From: Acidobacteriaceae bacterium
GTDB taxonomy: Bacteria > Acidobacteriota > Terriglobia > Bryobacterales > Bryobacteraceae
Assembly (NCBI GenBank): GCA_020247055.1
Contig: JADCJL010000043.1
Span: 23,485 to 87,484, forward strand
DNA length: 64,000 nucleotides
Reading direction: 5' to 3'
In this document: one piece after another, positions 1-9,840 of the stretch
Layout: the number at the start of each line of letters is the position of its first letter
How positions within the stretch are numbered: the first letter of the stretch is position 1
The notes under the pieces: model-generated
The model's database searches: none
What the model was told of the DNA's origin: nothing
Seen by the model: the letters and a program-made list of their open reading frames with translations, nothing else
Program-made: the position numbers and the translations under genes

Positions 1-1190
1 AGGGCGTTGTCGATCCAGTCGCACATCTTGTATTCGGTCAGGCTACCATCGGCGATGGCGGGGGAGAAAGAGAAGGAGGCGGGGTAGAGTTCGGGGAGGG
101 TGAGGTGGAAGTCGACGGTGACGGTGTCGCCGGGCCAGAGTTCGGCGAGTTGGTGGCCTTCGCGGAGGGTGTTGGTTCCGGCGAAATCGACACCGAGGTG
201 GTTGCGCATCATGAAGCCGATGTTGGGGTTCAGGACGGCTTCCTTGGCACAGGCGCTGATGCGGACGACGACGGGCTGGCCGGGTTCGAGGAGGTGCAGT
301 TTCTGGCCTTGCGGATTGAGGACGGCGATGCCGATGATTTCGGCGCGGGCGTCGCCGTAGCGGTGGTCGATGTTGGGGATGGAGTTGACGGTTTCGGGGG
401 CGAGGGAGGCGGCGGCGGGTGGTTGGTGGTTGCGAGAGCCGAGTTCGAGGAAGCGGGAGTCCTTTTCGACCATGTAGGCAAGGTACTGGGCGACGACGTT
501 TTCGGTGTCGCCGAGGGCGCGGACGGCGCCGTTGTCGAGCCAGAGGGTGCGGTCGCCGATGGCTTTGACGTCGCCGATGGCGTGGGAGACGAAGAGGATG
601 GTGACTCCTTTCTGGCGGAGTTCGTGGACTTTGCGCATGCAGCGCTGGCGGAAATAGATGTCGCCGACGGCGAGGGCTTCATCGACGAGGAGGATATCGG
701 GGTCGACGTGGATGGCGACGGAAAAGGCGAGGCGGACGGCCATGCCGCTGGAGTAGGTTTTGACGGGCTGATTGATGAAGTCGCCGATTTCGGCGAAGGC
801 TTCGATGGCGGGGTAGCGGGCTTCGATTTCGGCGGTGGAGAGGCCGAGGATGGCGGCGTTGAGATAGACGTTTTCCTTGCCGGAGAATTCCGGGTTGAAG
901 CCGGAGCCGAGTTCGAGGAGTGCGGAGACGCGGCCTTGGACGGCGGCTTTACCGGCGGTTGGTTGGAGGATGCCTGCGATGATTTGGAGGAGGGTGGATT
1001 TGCCGGAGCCGTTTTCGCCGATGATGCAGAAGGTTTCGCCGCGTTGGACAGAGAAGGAGACATCGCGGAGGGCCCAGAAATCGCGGTGGAAGGAGACGCG
1101 GTTGAAGGTGGCCAGTTCTTTGAAGCGCTGGCCGGGGTTCTCGTAGACGGGGTAACTCTTGGAAACCCCTTGAAAATCAATCACGTTCAT
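1..1190 (-). CDS. Wzt-type polysaccharide ABC transporter ATP-binding protein (3' end outside window)
   Basis: ATPase subunit expected to energise export of an O-antigen or other lipid-linked glycan across the inner membrane with a Wzm-type permease. Reading leftward from the ATG at 1190, 396 codons are open to the window edge. Visible motifs are Walker A GENGSGKST at about 58-66, the YSSGM signature at about 146-150, Walker B ILLVDEAL at about 166-173 and the SH switch at about 202. After about residue 265 the chain continues as a beta-rich region like the Wzt C-terminal carbohydrate-binding domain, so this is the long, glycan-recognising type. No permease lies upstream; one may lie beyond the left edge. 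A 12-bp palindrome (TGCTATATAGCA, 1195-1206) sits just before the start. The family call is firm, the substrate unknown. Confidence 0.88.
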   Translation of the reverse strand, partial: MNVIDFQGVSKSYPVYENPGQRFKELATFNRVSFHRDFWALRDVSFSVQRGETFCIIGENGSGKSTLLQIIAGILQPTAGKAAVQGRVSALLELGSGFNPEFSGKENVYLNAAILGLSTAEIEARYPAIEAFAEIGDFINQPVKTYSSGMAVRLAFSVAIHVDPDILLVDEALAVGDIYFRQRCMRKVHELRQKGVTILFVSHAIGDVKAIGDRTLWLDNGAVRALGDTENVVAQYLAYMVEKDSRFLELGSRNHQPPAAASLAPETVNSIPNIDHRYGDARAEIIGIAVLNPQGQKLHLLEPGQPVVVRISACAKEAVLNPNIGFMMRNHLGVDFAGTNTLREGHQLAELWPGDTVTVDFHLTLPELYPASFSFSPAIADGSLTEYKMCDWIDNA

Positions 1191-1224
1191 GATTTGCTAT
1201 ATAGCATTGTCGGACGGGGGTCTA

Positions 1225-1253
1225 TTGACAATGGTCTGCCGGTTCTCTACGCT
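1225..1253 (+). promoter_or_regulatory. Probable sigma-70 promoter of tRNA-Met
   Basis: A perfect -35 hexamer TTGACA at 1225-1230 is followed after 17 bp by TACGCT at 1248-1253, a weak -10. The expected start of transcription lies a few bases before the tRNA at 1264. The call rests on sequence match and spacing only. Confidence 0.5.
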
Positions 1254-1263
1254 AGGATTGGAT

Positions 1264-1340
1264 GCCGCTGTAGCTCAGGTGGTTAGAGCGACGGTCTCAT
1301 AATCCGTAGGTCGTAGGTTCGAGTCCTACCGGCGGCACCA
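1264..1340 (+). tRNA. tRNA-Met (anticodon CAT)
   Basis: A full cloverleaf is visible: acceptor GCCGCTG (1264-1270) pairs with CGGCGGC (1330-1336), the discriminator is A, and CCA is encoded at 1338-1340. The anticodon loop CTCATAA gives CAT, and the T-loop reads TTCGAGT. The paired G1-C72 end argues against an initiator tRNA. Elongator Met is most likely, but an Ile tRNA with lysidine-modified CAT cannot be excluded by eye. Confidence 0.93.
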
Positions 1341-1345
1341 ACTGA

Positions 1346-2260
1346 TTAGTCGAAGCTTTCTCCTGTGATGACCGCGTAGATGCGGTCTAGATCCTCCTGC
1401 GAGTAGTAGTCGATCTCGATTTTTCCTTTGCCAGGCGCTTTTTCGACGATGCGGACCCGGGTGCCGAGGGCGGCCTCCAGTTCTCCGATGGCTGCTTTGA
1501 CGTTCGGGTCAACGGGTTCGGGGGTGTCGGCTTTTTTGACCTCGCGGGCTTTGGTCATGTTGTGGACCATCTGTTCGACTTGGCGAACGGAGAGGCCCTG
1601 AGCGGCGGCCTTTTCGGCTACCTCACGCTGTAGCTCTTCGGTGGGGAGTCCGAGGATGGCGCGGGCGTGTCCCATCGAGAGGCGTTTTTCGGCAAGGAGG
1701 AGCTGCACGTCGCCCGGTAGGCGGAGAAGGCGCAGCATGTTGGTAATGGTGGTGCGGTCCTTGCCCGTCCGTTTCCCGATCTCTTCATGGCTGAGGCCGA
1801 GATCGTTCGACAGCTTTTCGAAGGCAACAGCCACTTCGATGGGATTGAGGTCCTCCCGCTGGATGTTTTCGATGAGGGCGACTTCGAGGAGGCGGTCGTC
1901 ATGGATGTTGGCGATGACGATGGGGACCTCCTTGAGTCCGGCCAGCCGGGAGGCGCGCCAGCGGCGTTCGCCGGCGATGAGGTGATACTTGTCGCCGATC
2001 TTGCGGACGATGAGAGGTTGGATGATACCGTTGGCTTGGATCGAGGCGGCGAGTTCCTGAAGACGAGCCGGGTCGAATACGGTGCGTGGTTGATTGGGAT
2101 TCGGCTCGATCTGGTCGATAGGGAGCCGGTTGACTGTCGGGGGTTCAGCCGGGGTAGCGGGTGGGGGAGCGGCCGCCGGGGCAGCGGCGCGACTGGGCAG
2201 GAGAGACGAGAGTCCCTTACCCAGCGCTTTGCGTGAGCTGTTGTCTGGCGCGTTGGTCAT
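1346..2260 (-). CDS. parB: Chromosome-partitioning protein ParB
   Basis: 304-residue ParB/Spo0J CTP-dependent DNA clamp that loads at parS and spreads to build the partition complex at the origin. The N-terminus carries the ParA-contact motif [12 protein letters not shown] (11-22), followed by a Pro/Ala linker, the CTP-binding GERRWRA box at about 97-103, [10 protein letters not shown] at about 131-140 and a helix-turn-helix at about 156-178. The C-terminal part fits the dimerisation domain. The ATG at 2260 was chosen because MTNAPD leads straight into the conserved motif and GGAG lies 10 nt upstream; a longer in-frame extension looks non-coding. The start overlaps the 3' end of parA by 44 nt, so the two are one transcription unit. 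Two parS-like sites lie 0.8 kb upstream. Confidence 0.95.
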   Translation of the reverse strand: MTNAPDNSSRKALGKGLSSLLPSRAAAPAAAPPPATPAEPPTVNRLPIDQIEPNPNQPRTVFDPARLQELAASIQANGIIQPLIVRKIGDKYHLIAGERRWRASRLAGLKEVPIVIANIHDDRLLEVALIENIQREDLNPIEVAVAFEKLSNDLGLSHEEIGKRTGKDRTTITNMLRLLRLPGDVQLLLAEKRLSMGHARAILGLPTEELQREVAEKAAAQGLSVRQVEQMVHNMTKAREVKKADTPEPVDPNVKAAIGELEAALGTRVRIVEKAPGKGKIEIDYYSQEDLDRIYAVITGESFD

Positions 2261-3017
2261 TTGCCAGGATCTCCTTCGCGAGTTCGATATAGCACTCCGC
2301 GCCCTTGGAGCGGATGTCGTAGAGCAGGATGGGCTTGCCATGGCTGGGCGCCTCGGCGAGTTTGACGCTGCGGGGGATGACGGTTCGGAACACTTCGTCC
2401 TGGAAGAAGTCCTTCAAATCCTGGGCGACTTGCCGGGTGAGATTGGTGCGGTCGTCGTACATGGTAAGGAGGATTCCTTCGGTACGGAGGTTATGAGAAA
2501 ACGACTCCTTAATCCCCTCTACGGTGTCCATGAGCTGCGAGATGCCCTCAAGGGCGAAGAACTCGCATTGAATGGGGACGAGAACCGAATTGGCGGCGAC
2601 GAGAGCGTTGAGGGTGAGAAGGTCAAGGGCGGGGGGGCAATCGATCAGGATGTAATCGAAGCGGTCCTGCACCTCCTCGAGGGCGTTCCGCAGAGAGAGT
2701 TCCCGATTCGGACGATTGACGAGTTCCAGGTTGACCCCGACCAGGTTCCGGTCCCCCGGCAAAAGGGCGAGGCCTTCGCATTCCGTCGGTACGATGGCAT
2801 CAGAAGCCTTTTTTTCACCGACGAGTACGTGGTAGAGCGTAACAAAGTTCTCAGGATCCTTGGCTACTCCAAGGCCAGTAGTGGAATTGCCTTGTGGATC
2901 GGCGTCCACTAGCAAAACCCTGAGCTCATTGGCGGCGAGGGAGGCCGCAAGGTTAATGGCAGTGGTAGTCTTCCCTACTCCGCCCTTCTGATTCGCGATC
3001 GCGATGGTTTTTGCCAA
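2217..3017 (-). CDS. parA: Chromosome-partitioning ATPase ParA (Soj)
   Basis: 266-residue Walker-type ParA ATPase that works with ParB-parS to move replicated origins. The N-terminus has the deviant Walker A KGGVGKTT (11-18); the switch DADPQGN and the IDCPPAL region are also intact. I place the start at the TTG at 3017, giving [13 protein letters not shown] as in most Soj proteins, because AAGGAG at 3027-3032 is spaced 9 nt from it. Upstream GTG (3047) and TTG (3056) starts would add non-conserved residues. It follows mnmG in the same direction, but the rsmG gene often found between them is absent. Confidence 0.95.
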   Translation of the reverse strand: MAKTIAIANQKGGVGKTTTAINLAASLAANELRVLLVDADPQGNSTTGLGVAKDPENFVTLYHVLVGEKKASDAIVPTECEGLALLPGDRNLVGVNLELVNRPNRELSLRNALEEVQDRFDYILIDCPPALDLLTLNALVAANSVLVPIQCEFFALEGISQLMDTVEGIKESFSHNLRTEGILLTMYDDRTNLTRQVAQDLKDFFQDEVFRTVIPRSVKLAEAPSHGKPILLYDIRSKGAECYIELAKEILANDQRARQQLTQSAG

Positions 3018-3056
3018 GGATTCTGGCTCCTTGAGCCATCCTATCACGCGTGGCAA

Positions 3057-3072
3057 TGTTTCACGTGGAACG
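3057..3072. promoter_or_regulatory. parS-like ParB-binding site 1
   Basis: TGTTTCACGTGGAACG matches the conserved bacterial parS palindrome (TGTTYCACGTGRAACA) at all but the last base. It lies just upstream of parA, in the gap between mnmG and parA. Confidence 0.85.
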
Positions 3073-3080
3073 ATGCGGTA

Positions 3081-3102
3081 GTGTGTTCCACGTGGAACAC
3101 AC
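3081..3102. promoter_or_regulatory. parS-like ParB-binding site 2 (perfect 22-bp palindrome)
   Basis: The 16-bp core TGTTCCACGTGGAACA at 3084-3099 is a perfect palindrome, extended symmetrically by three bases on each side. Its last base is also the last base of the mnmG stop codon. The core is 11 bp from the end of the first site, so the two form a tandem ParB nucleation site. Confidence 0.9.
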
Positions 3103-4964
3103 TAGGAGAGGAATATGTCCAATACGGACACGGCCGCAGGCGTTACCCCGGGAATTCGGCTCGCCTGCCCTAGCGTCACCGGCCGCACCCGTTCGAGCTT
3201 ATCTACCATCTCCCGCGAAAGGCCAGGAATCGAGCGGTAATTCAGGGAGGCCGGAATCGCCCGGGACTCCGACGCCAGAAGCCGAGCCACCTGCCGTTCC
3301 TCCTGCAGCAAGTACCCGGCGTACTTCAAATGAGTTTCGATAGCGGCCAACAAACCATGCTCCGGCTCCCCAACCTGCTCCACGACCCAGTCCATCAGCA
3401 GCCGAATGGAGGCCTCGGGGCGCTTCAACCACGTCGCTAACGGCGGATTCTCGCCGCCAGCCACTGCAATGTGCGGAAACTGCCGGGCAGACCAGCGAAC
3501 CCGCTCCAGCAGCGGAACGAGCGTTGCAAACTGCGCCCGCTTTCGCTCAAAACGGGACCACCGCTCGTCATCCACCAAGCCAACCTCCCGGCCTAGCGGC
3601 GTTAACCGGGAATCGGCGTTGTCAATCCGAAGATGCAACCGGAACTCCGCACGCGATGTGAACATCCGGTAGGGTTCGTCGGCTCCCTTGTTGATCAAAT
3701 CATCGACCAGGATTCCGATGTAACCATCGGTGCGACCTAAATGAACCGGATCCAGCCCACCACACCGCCGCGCCGCATTGATCCCAGCAATTAGACCCTG
3801 CGCCGCCGCCTCCTCATAACCGGAAGTCCCATTCACCTGGCCAGCCAGGAACAGGCCCCGAACCTTCTTGCACTCCAAACTGTGGCTCAACTCCCGGGCA
3901 TCGATCGCGTCGTATTCAATCGCATAGCCCGGCCGAATCATCTCGGCATCCTCCAGCCCGGGAACGGAAGCCAACATCGCCACCTGCACATCCACCGGCA
4001 TCGACGTCGACATCCCGTTTACATAAACCTCATTGGTATCGAGACCTTCCGGTTCCAGGAACAATTGGTGCCGGGTCCGGTCAGGAAACTTCACGACCTT
4101 ATCTTCAATCGAGGGACAGTACCGCGGCCCAATCCCCTCAATCACCCCGGAATACAGAGGCGACCGATCCAAACTCTCTCGCAGCACCGCATGCGTGGCC
4201 TCCGAAGTGTACGCGATATAACAGCGAATCTGCTCCCGCTCAATCTTGCCCGTCAGGAAGGAAAATGGCGTTGGCTCAACATCCCCATCCTGCGGCTCAA
4301 AACGCGACCAATCGAGCGAACGCCCGTCCAATCGCGGCGGCGTTCCCGTCTTCAGACGGGTCCAACCCAATCCTAGCGTCCGCAGCTGCTGGCCAAGCAA
4401 ATTCGATGGCGCCTCCCCATTTCGACCACAACTCGTCTTCGACTCCCCGACATGCGCCAGCCCATTCAAGAAGGTACCCGTCGTTACCACCACCGACTCG
4501 CAGTAAGCCGTACGACCATCCCGGAGATGCACCCCCCGCACGCGCCGCGAATCCCCTTCCCCCTCAATCACCAACTCCGCCACCTCCGCCTGCACCAGCC
4601 GCAGATTCGGCTCCCGCTCCAAAACCTCCCGCATCTTCACCCGATACTGCTTCTTGTCACACTGCGCCCGCGGCGACCACACCGCCGGCCCCCGGCTCGT
4701 GTTCAGAAGCCGGAATTGAATCCCTACCGCATCAGCTACCTCGCCCATCACCCCACCCAGCGCGTCAATCTCCCGCACCAGATGCCCCTTGGCGATCCCA
4801 CCCACCGCCGGGTTACACGATAACTGCGCAATCAGGTCGATGTTCATGGCCACCATCGCCGTCCGCAACCCTAAACGCGCACTCGCCCGCGCGGCCTCGC
4901 AACCGGCATGCCCGCCGCCAATCACAATCACGTCATAACGCAAAGGTTTTAAAACCAAAGCCAT
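3102..4964 (-). CDS. mnmG: tRNA uridine-5-carboxymethylaminomethyl modification enzyme MnmG (GidA)
   Basis: 620-residue FAD protein which, with MnmE, installs the (carboxymethyl)aminomethyl group at wobble U34 of certain tRNAs. The dinucleotide-binding motif GGGHAG is at 16-21, followed by the SCNPAVGG block, the [13 protein letters not shown] block typical of GidA and a helical C-terminal domain. Length matches the family (E. coli about 629). The ATG at 4964 was chosen because the Rossmann fold begins directly after it; a further 67 open codons upstream overlap purD and look spurious. It is divergent from purD with a 46-bp gap, and its stop touches a parS site. Confidence 0.95.
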   Translation of the reverse strand: MALVLKPLRYDVIVIGGGHAGCEAARASARLGLRTAMVAMNIDLIAQLSCNPAVGGIAKGHLVREIDALGGVMGEVADAVGIQFRLLNTSRGPAVWSPRAQCDKKQYRVKMREVLEREPNLRLVQAEVAELVIEGEGDSRRVRGVHLRDGRTAYCESVVVTTGTFLNGLAHVGESKTSCGRNGEAPSNLLGQQLRTLGLGWTRLKTGTPPRLDGRSLDWSRFEPQDGDVEPTPFSFLTGKIEREQIRCYIAYTSEATHAVLRESLDRSPLYSGVIEGIGPRYCPSIEDKVVKFPDRTRHQLFLEPEGLDTNEVYVNGMSTSMPVDVQVAMLASVPGLEDAEMIRPGYAIEYDAIDARELSHSLECKKVRGLFLAGQVNGTSGYEEAAAQGLIAGINAARRCGGLDPVHLGRTDGYIGILVDDLINKGADEPYRMFTSRAEFRLHLRIDNADSRLTPLGREVGLVDDERWSRFERKRAQFATLVPLLERVRWSARQFPHIAVAGGENPPLATWLKRPEASIRLLMDWVVEQVGEPEHGLLAAIETHLKYAGYLLQEERQVARLLASESRAIPASLNYRSIPGLSREMVDKLERVRPVTLGQASRIPGVTPAAVSVLDIFLS

Positions 4965-5010
4965 AAGGGGAGGCCTCGCCTGTTCTATTCTAGCTTTAGG
5001 AGCATATACG

Positions 5011-6282
<1,272 letters not shown>

Positions 6283-6296
6283 AATCGACTCTAGTT

Positions 6297-6373
6297 GGGG
6301 ACGTAGCTCAGATGGATAGAGCGGCCGCCTCCTAAGCGGCAGGCCGGCAGTTCGAATCTGCCCGTTCCCACCA
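6297..6373 (+). tRNA. tRNA-Arg (anticodon CCT)
   Basis: Acceptor GGGGACG (6297-6303) pairs with CGTTCCC (6363-6369), the discriminator is A and CCA is encoded. The anticodon stem GCCGC/GCGGC holds the loop CTCCTAA, giving CCT. The T-loop TTCGAAT is canonical. It starts 14 nt after purD. Confidence 0.95.
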
Positions 6374-6412
6374 CAAACTGTCACGATCGAAGCGTTACGG
6401 ACACATACCGCC

Positions 6413-7000
6413 GTGGAACCATCGAACCCTCATGAAGTAACCCTCCTCCTCGCGAACCTCCGTAAAGGCGAAAACCAAGCCCACGATCAGTTATTCCCTA
6501 TTGTTTACAACGAGTTAAGGAAAATCGCGGCCAACTACATGCGCCGCGAACGCACCGATCATACCCTCCAGGCCACCGCCCTCGTCCACGAAGCCTACAT
6601 GCAACTCGTCGACCAGACCCGCGTTACCTGGCAAAGCCGTGCCCATTTCTTCGGCGTCGCCGCCCAACTCATGCGTCGCATCCTTGTTGACCATGCCCGC
6701 TCGCAAAACGCCCTCAAACGCGGCGGCGACGCCCAGAAAATCTCCCTCGACGACTCCATCGGCCTGGCCGCCGGTCCCCCCGTCGCCTTCGATGAACTCG
6801 ATGAAGCCCTCAATCGGCTAGAGCAACTCGACCCCAACCAAGCGAAAATCATCGAGCTCCGTTTCTTCGGCGGCCTCACCGTTGAAGAGGTCTCAGAAGT
6901 CATCGGCCTCTCCACCGCAACCATCGAACGAGAATGGCGCATGGCCAAAGCCTGGCTCCATAATCAGCTCACCGCCGCAAGACCACCCGCGAAAACCTGA
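6413..7000 (+). CDS. ECF-family RNA polymerase sigma factor
   Basis: 195-residue sigma-70-like factor of the ECF type common in Acidobacteria and Planctomycetes. Region 2 is visible in the first half (LFPIVYNELRKIAANYMRRE through RAHFFGVAAQLMRRILVDHAR). Region 4 contains a helix-turn-helix around LTVEEVSEVIGLSTATIEREW near the C-terminus. No anti-sigma factor is adjacent. The gene runs directly into a membrane Ser/Thr kinase, a pairing in which the kinase may control the factor. The start is a GTG at 6413, 39 nt after tRNA-Arg. Target promoters are unknown. Confidence 0.88.
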   Translation: MEPSNPHEVTLLLANLRKGENQAHDQLFPIVYNELRKIAANYMRRERTDHTLQATALVHEAYMQLVDQTRVTWQSRAHFFGVAAQLMRRILVDHARSQNALKRGGDAQKISLDDSIGLAAGPPVAFDELDEALNRLEQLDPNQAKIIELRFFGGLTVEEVSEVIGLSTATIEREWRMAKAWLHNQLTAARPPAKT

Positions 7001-7068
7001 TGGCCGCCGGGCCCGCTCTTCCCGCCCCGCCCGGCCTTCTGCTTACCTGCTACCATTCTTCGAAGCGC

Positions 7069-9840
7069 GTGACACCCCAACGCTACACCCAGGTTAAAAG
7101 CCTCTTCCAACTCGTCCTCGACCAACCCGCCGACCAACGCCAGCAGTTCCTCGAAAAGGCCTGCGGGGCTGACCGCGACCTCTACCTCGAAGTCCGCAGC
7201 CTCCTCCTCGCCGACTCCACTGCCGACAACTTTCTCTCCCAGCCCGCCCTCACCCCCGTCTCCCAAATCCTCGCCGACGCCGCCCGCGAAACCGAACAAC
7301 CCCCTCCCTCCCACATCGGACCATACGCCATCCAACGCCAACTCGGCACCGGCGGCATGGGAACCGTCTACCTCGCCTCCCGCGCCGATCAACACTACTC
7401 CAAACTCGTCGCCCTCAAAGTCATTCGCCACGGCATGGAGCAGGACCGCATCGTCCAACGCTTCCGCCGCGAACGCCAAATCGTCGCCTCCCTCGACCAT
7501 CCCAACATCGCACGCCTCCTCGACGGCGGCGCCGCCGAGGACGGTCGCCCCTACTTCGTCATGGAGTATGTCGAAGGGATCCCCATTGATACCTACTGCG
7601 ACGAACGCAAACTCTCCACCGAAGACCGCCTCCGTCTCTTCTCCACCGTCTGCGCCGCCGTTCACTACGCCCACCAAAACCTCGTCGTCCACCGCGATCT
7701 CAAACCCGGCAACATCCTCGTCAAACCCGACGGCGTCACCAAACTCCTCGACTTCGGCATCGCGAAAATCCTCTCCCCCGACCCCTCCACCCCCACCGAA
7801 CACACCGCCACCTCCATGAGGCTCATGACCCCGCAATACGCCAGCCCCGAACAACTCCGCGGCGAACCGGTCACCACCGTCTCCGATGTCTACCTCCTCG
7901 GCATCATCCTCTACGAACTCTTAACCGGCCACCGCCCCCACCCCTCGCACGACAACCTCACCCTCGAACACCTTTACGCCATGACCGCCGCCGAGCCCGA
8001 ACCACCCTCCGCCGCCCTCTCAAGGCTCACCGACTCCCCTACCCCCGACGGCCGCCGCCACATCACCAAAAACCCCTACCTTGTCAGCTCAACCCGCGAA
8101 TCCTCACCCCAAACGCTGAAACGCAAACTCCGCGGCGAACTCGACGCCATCGTCCTCAAAGCCCTCCGCCGCAACCCCGCCGACCGTTACCAGTCCGCCG
8201 CCCAGCTCGCCGACGACCTTCGCCGCTACCTCGCCCGCGAACCGGTCTCCGCCCTTCCCGAAAACCCGCTCTACCGCATCCGCCTCTTCCTCGCCCGCAA
8301 CCGCGCGATCGCCGCCACCGTCACCGCCGCCGTCACCGTCGTCCTCCTGTTCGCCGTCGTCGCCGCCTGGCAGGCCCGTACCGCGCGCCTCCAGCGCGAC
8401 CTTGCCGCCCACCGTTTCGAAGAGGTCCGCCAGGTCGCCAACTCCTTCCTGTTCGAAGTCCACGACTCCATCGCCGACCTCCCGGGAACCCCACCCGCCC
8501 GTCGCCTCCTCGCCGCCAAAGCCGTCACCTACCTCACCAATCTATCCCAAGAATCAACCCGCGACCCCCACCTCCAAAGCGAGCTCGCCGCCGCCTGGAT
8601 CCGGCTCGGGCACCTCCAGGGCAACCCCAATCACCCCAACCTCGGCAACCTTCCGGATGCCCGCCGCAGCTACGGCAGCGCCCTCGAAATCCTCCAGGCC
8701 CAACCCGCCCCCCGACCTCTCGATCTCGCCGCCGCCCACCAAGGCCTCGCCGACATCGACCTCGCCGCCGGAAACCTCATCACCGCCCAACACCACTACT
8801 CCCGAGCCCGCCAAATCCTCGATACCCAGTCTGCCCCGCCCCCCGCACGCGCCGCCAACTACCAGAATCTCGCCGCCGCTCAGGCCGCCGCCGGCCGCCC
8901 CCAGGACGCCCTACCCCTCGCCCGGCAAGCCCACAACCTCGCCGCCCCAGCCGGACAACCCCGGCTTTTGAGCACGGCCAAAGCCCGGCTCGGCGCCATC
9001 GAAACCCAGCTCGGCCTCCACGCCCAAGCCCGCCAAACCCTCGCCGCCGCTTACCAAATCGCCGAACACCTCAACGAAACCCGTCCCTCCGCTATCCACC
9101 AACGCGACCTCGCTGTCGTACTCGCCGAGCTCGCCAACCTCGAACGCCTTCTCCACGATCCCCAAGCCGCACCCCATCAACAACGCTCGCTCACCCTCCA
9201 CCGCACGCTCGCCGCCTCCGATCCGGCGAACCTCCAGGCGCAGCGCGAACTCGCCTATGCCTACCTCCACGAAACCGACCCCACCATCCTCCGCCAGGCC
9301 TGCGATATCTTCAATCAGCAGCTCACCCGCGCACCCCAAAGCGGCATGGCCCAACGCGATGCCGCCCTCGCCCACCAACGCCTCGGCGATTCCCAACTCG
9401 CCGCCAACCAAATCCTCCAGGCCGTCGAGAACTACCGCCGGTTCCTCCAGCTCGCCCAGCAATGGCAAGCCTCGGAAAGCACCAACCCCTACGCCAACAA
9501 TCTGCTCGCCACCGCCCATCTCAAGCTATCCCAGGCCCTACCCAAACTCGCCGACCACGCCGGCGCCCTCGACAGCCTCCGCCGCGCCGTCACCCTCCTC
9601 GACGACCTGAGCCAAAAAGCGCCCCCATCCCCCGTGTTCCGCCGCGACCGCGCCCACGCCTACCTCCTCCTCGGCCGCCACCTGCTCACCACCAAATCAG
9701 CCCCCGCGCTGCCCTATCTCACGCAGGCCAAAACTCAATTCGAATCGCTCGCCGCCGCCAACCAACTCACCACTGAAGACCGCCCCCTTCTCGGCGAACT
9801 CGACGCCGCCCTCGCCCTCGCCCGCTCCCGTCCTTTCTAA
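7069..9840 (+). CDS. Membrane Ser/Thr protein kinase with C-terminal TPR-like region
   Basis: About 923 residues. A short N-terminal segment (QRYTQVKSLFQLVLDQP) typical of these kinases leads into a Hanks-type kinase domain: glycine loop GTGGMGTVY at about 94-102, catalytic Lys in VALKVI, HRDLKPGNIL at about 208-217, DFGIAK at about 228-233 and ASPEQL in the activation segment. One membrane helix lies at about 412-435. The outer half is Ala/Leu/Gln-rich helical repeats resembling TPRs, probably a sensor or scaffold. The GTG at 7069 was chosen because family members start near here; an ATG at 7000 overlapping the sigma-factor stop (TGATG) would add 23 residues. The stop overlaps that of the RecA paralogue by 4 nt. 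Confidence 0.9.
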   Translation: MTPQRYTQVKSLFQLVLDQPADQRQQFLEKACGADRDLYLEVRSLLLADSTADNFLSQPALTPVSQILADAARETEQPPPSHIGPYAIQRQLGTGGMGTVYLASRADQHYSKLVALKVIRHGMEQDRIVQRFRRERQIVASLDHPNIARLLDGGAAEDGRPYFVMEYVEGIPIDTYCDERKLSTEDRLRLFSTVCAAVHYAHQNLVVHRDLKPGNILVKPDGVTKLLDFGIAKILSPDPSTPTEHTATSMRLMTPQYASPEQLRGEPVTTVSDVYLLGIILYELLTGHRPHPSHDNLTLEHLYAMTAAEPEPPSAALSRLTDSPTPDGRRHITKNPYLVSSTRESSPQTLKRKLRGELDAIVLKALRRNPADRYQSAAQLADDLRRYLAREPVSALPENPLYRIRLFLARNRAIAATVTAAVTVVLLFAVVAAWQARTARLQRDLAAHRFEEVRQVANSFLFEVHDSIADLPGTPPARRLLAAKAVTYLTNLSQESTRDPHLQSELAAAWIRLGHLQGNPNHPNLGNLPDARRSYGSALEILQAQPAPRPLDLAAAHQGLADIDLAAGNLITAQHHYSRARQILDTQSAPPPARAANYQNLAAAQAAAGRPQDALPLARQAHNLAAPAGQPRLLSTAKARLGAIETQLGLHAQARQTLAAAYQIAEHLNETRPSAIHQRDLAVVLAELANLERLLHDPQAAPHQQRSLTLHRTLAASDPANLQAQRELAYAYLHETDPTILRQACDIFNQQLTRAPQSGMAQRDAALAHQRLGDSQLAANQILQAVENYRRFLQLAQQWQASESTNPYANNLLATAHLKLSQALPKLADHAGALDSLRRAVTLLDDLSQKAPPSPVFRRDRAHAYLLLGRHLLTTKSAPALPYLTQAKTQFESLAAANQLTTEDRPLLGELDAALALARSRPF

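Noticed and set aside
105..1286. 393-residue plus-strand open frame across the left edge
   Set aside because: It is Gly/Asp/Glu/Val-rich low-complexity translation of the strand opposite the Wzt-like ATPase, which has all expected motifs in its own frame.
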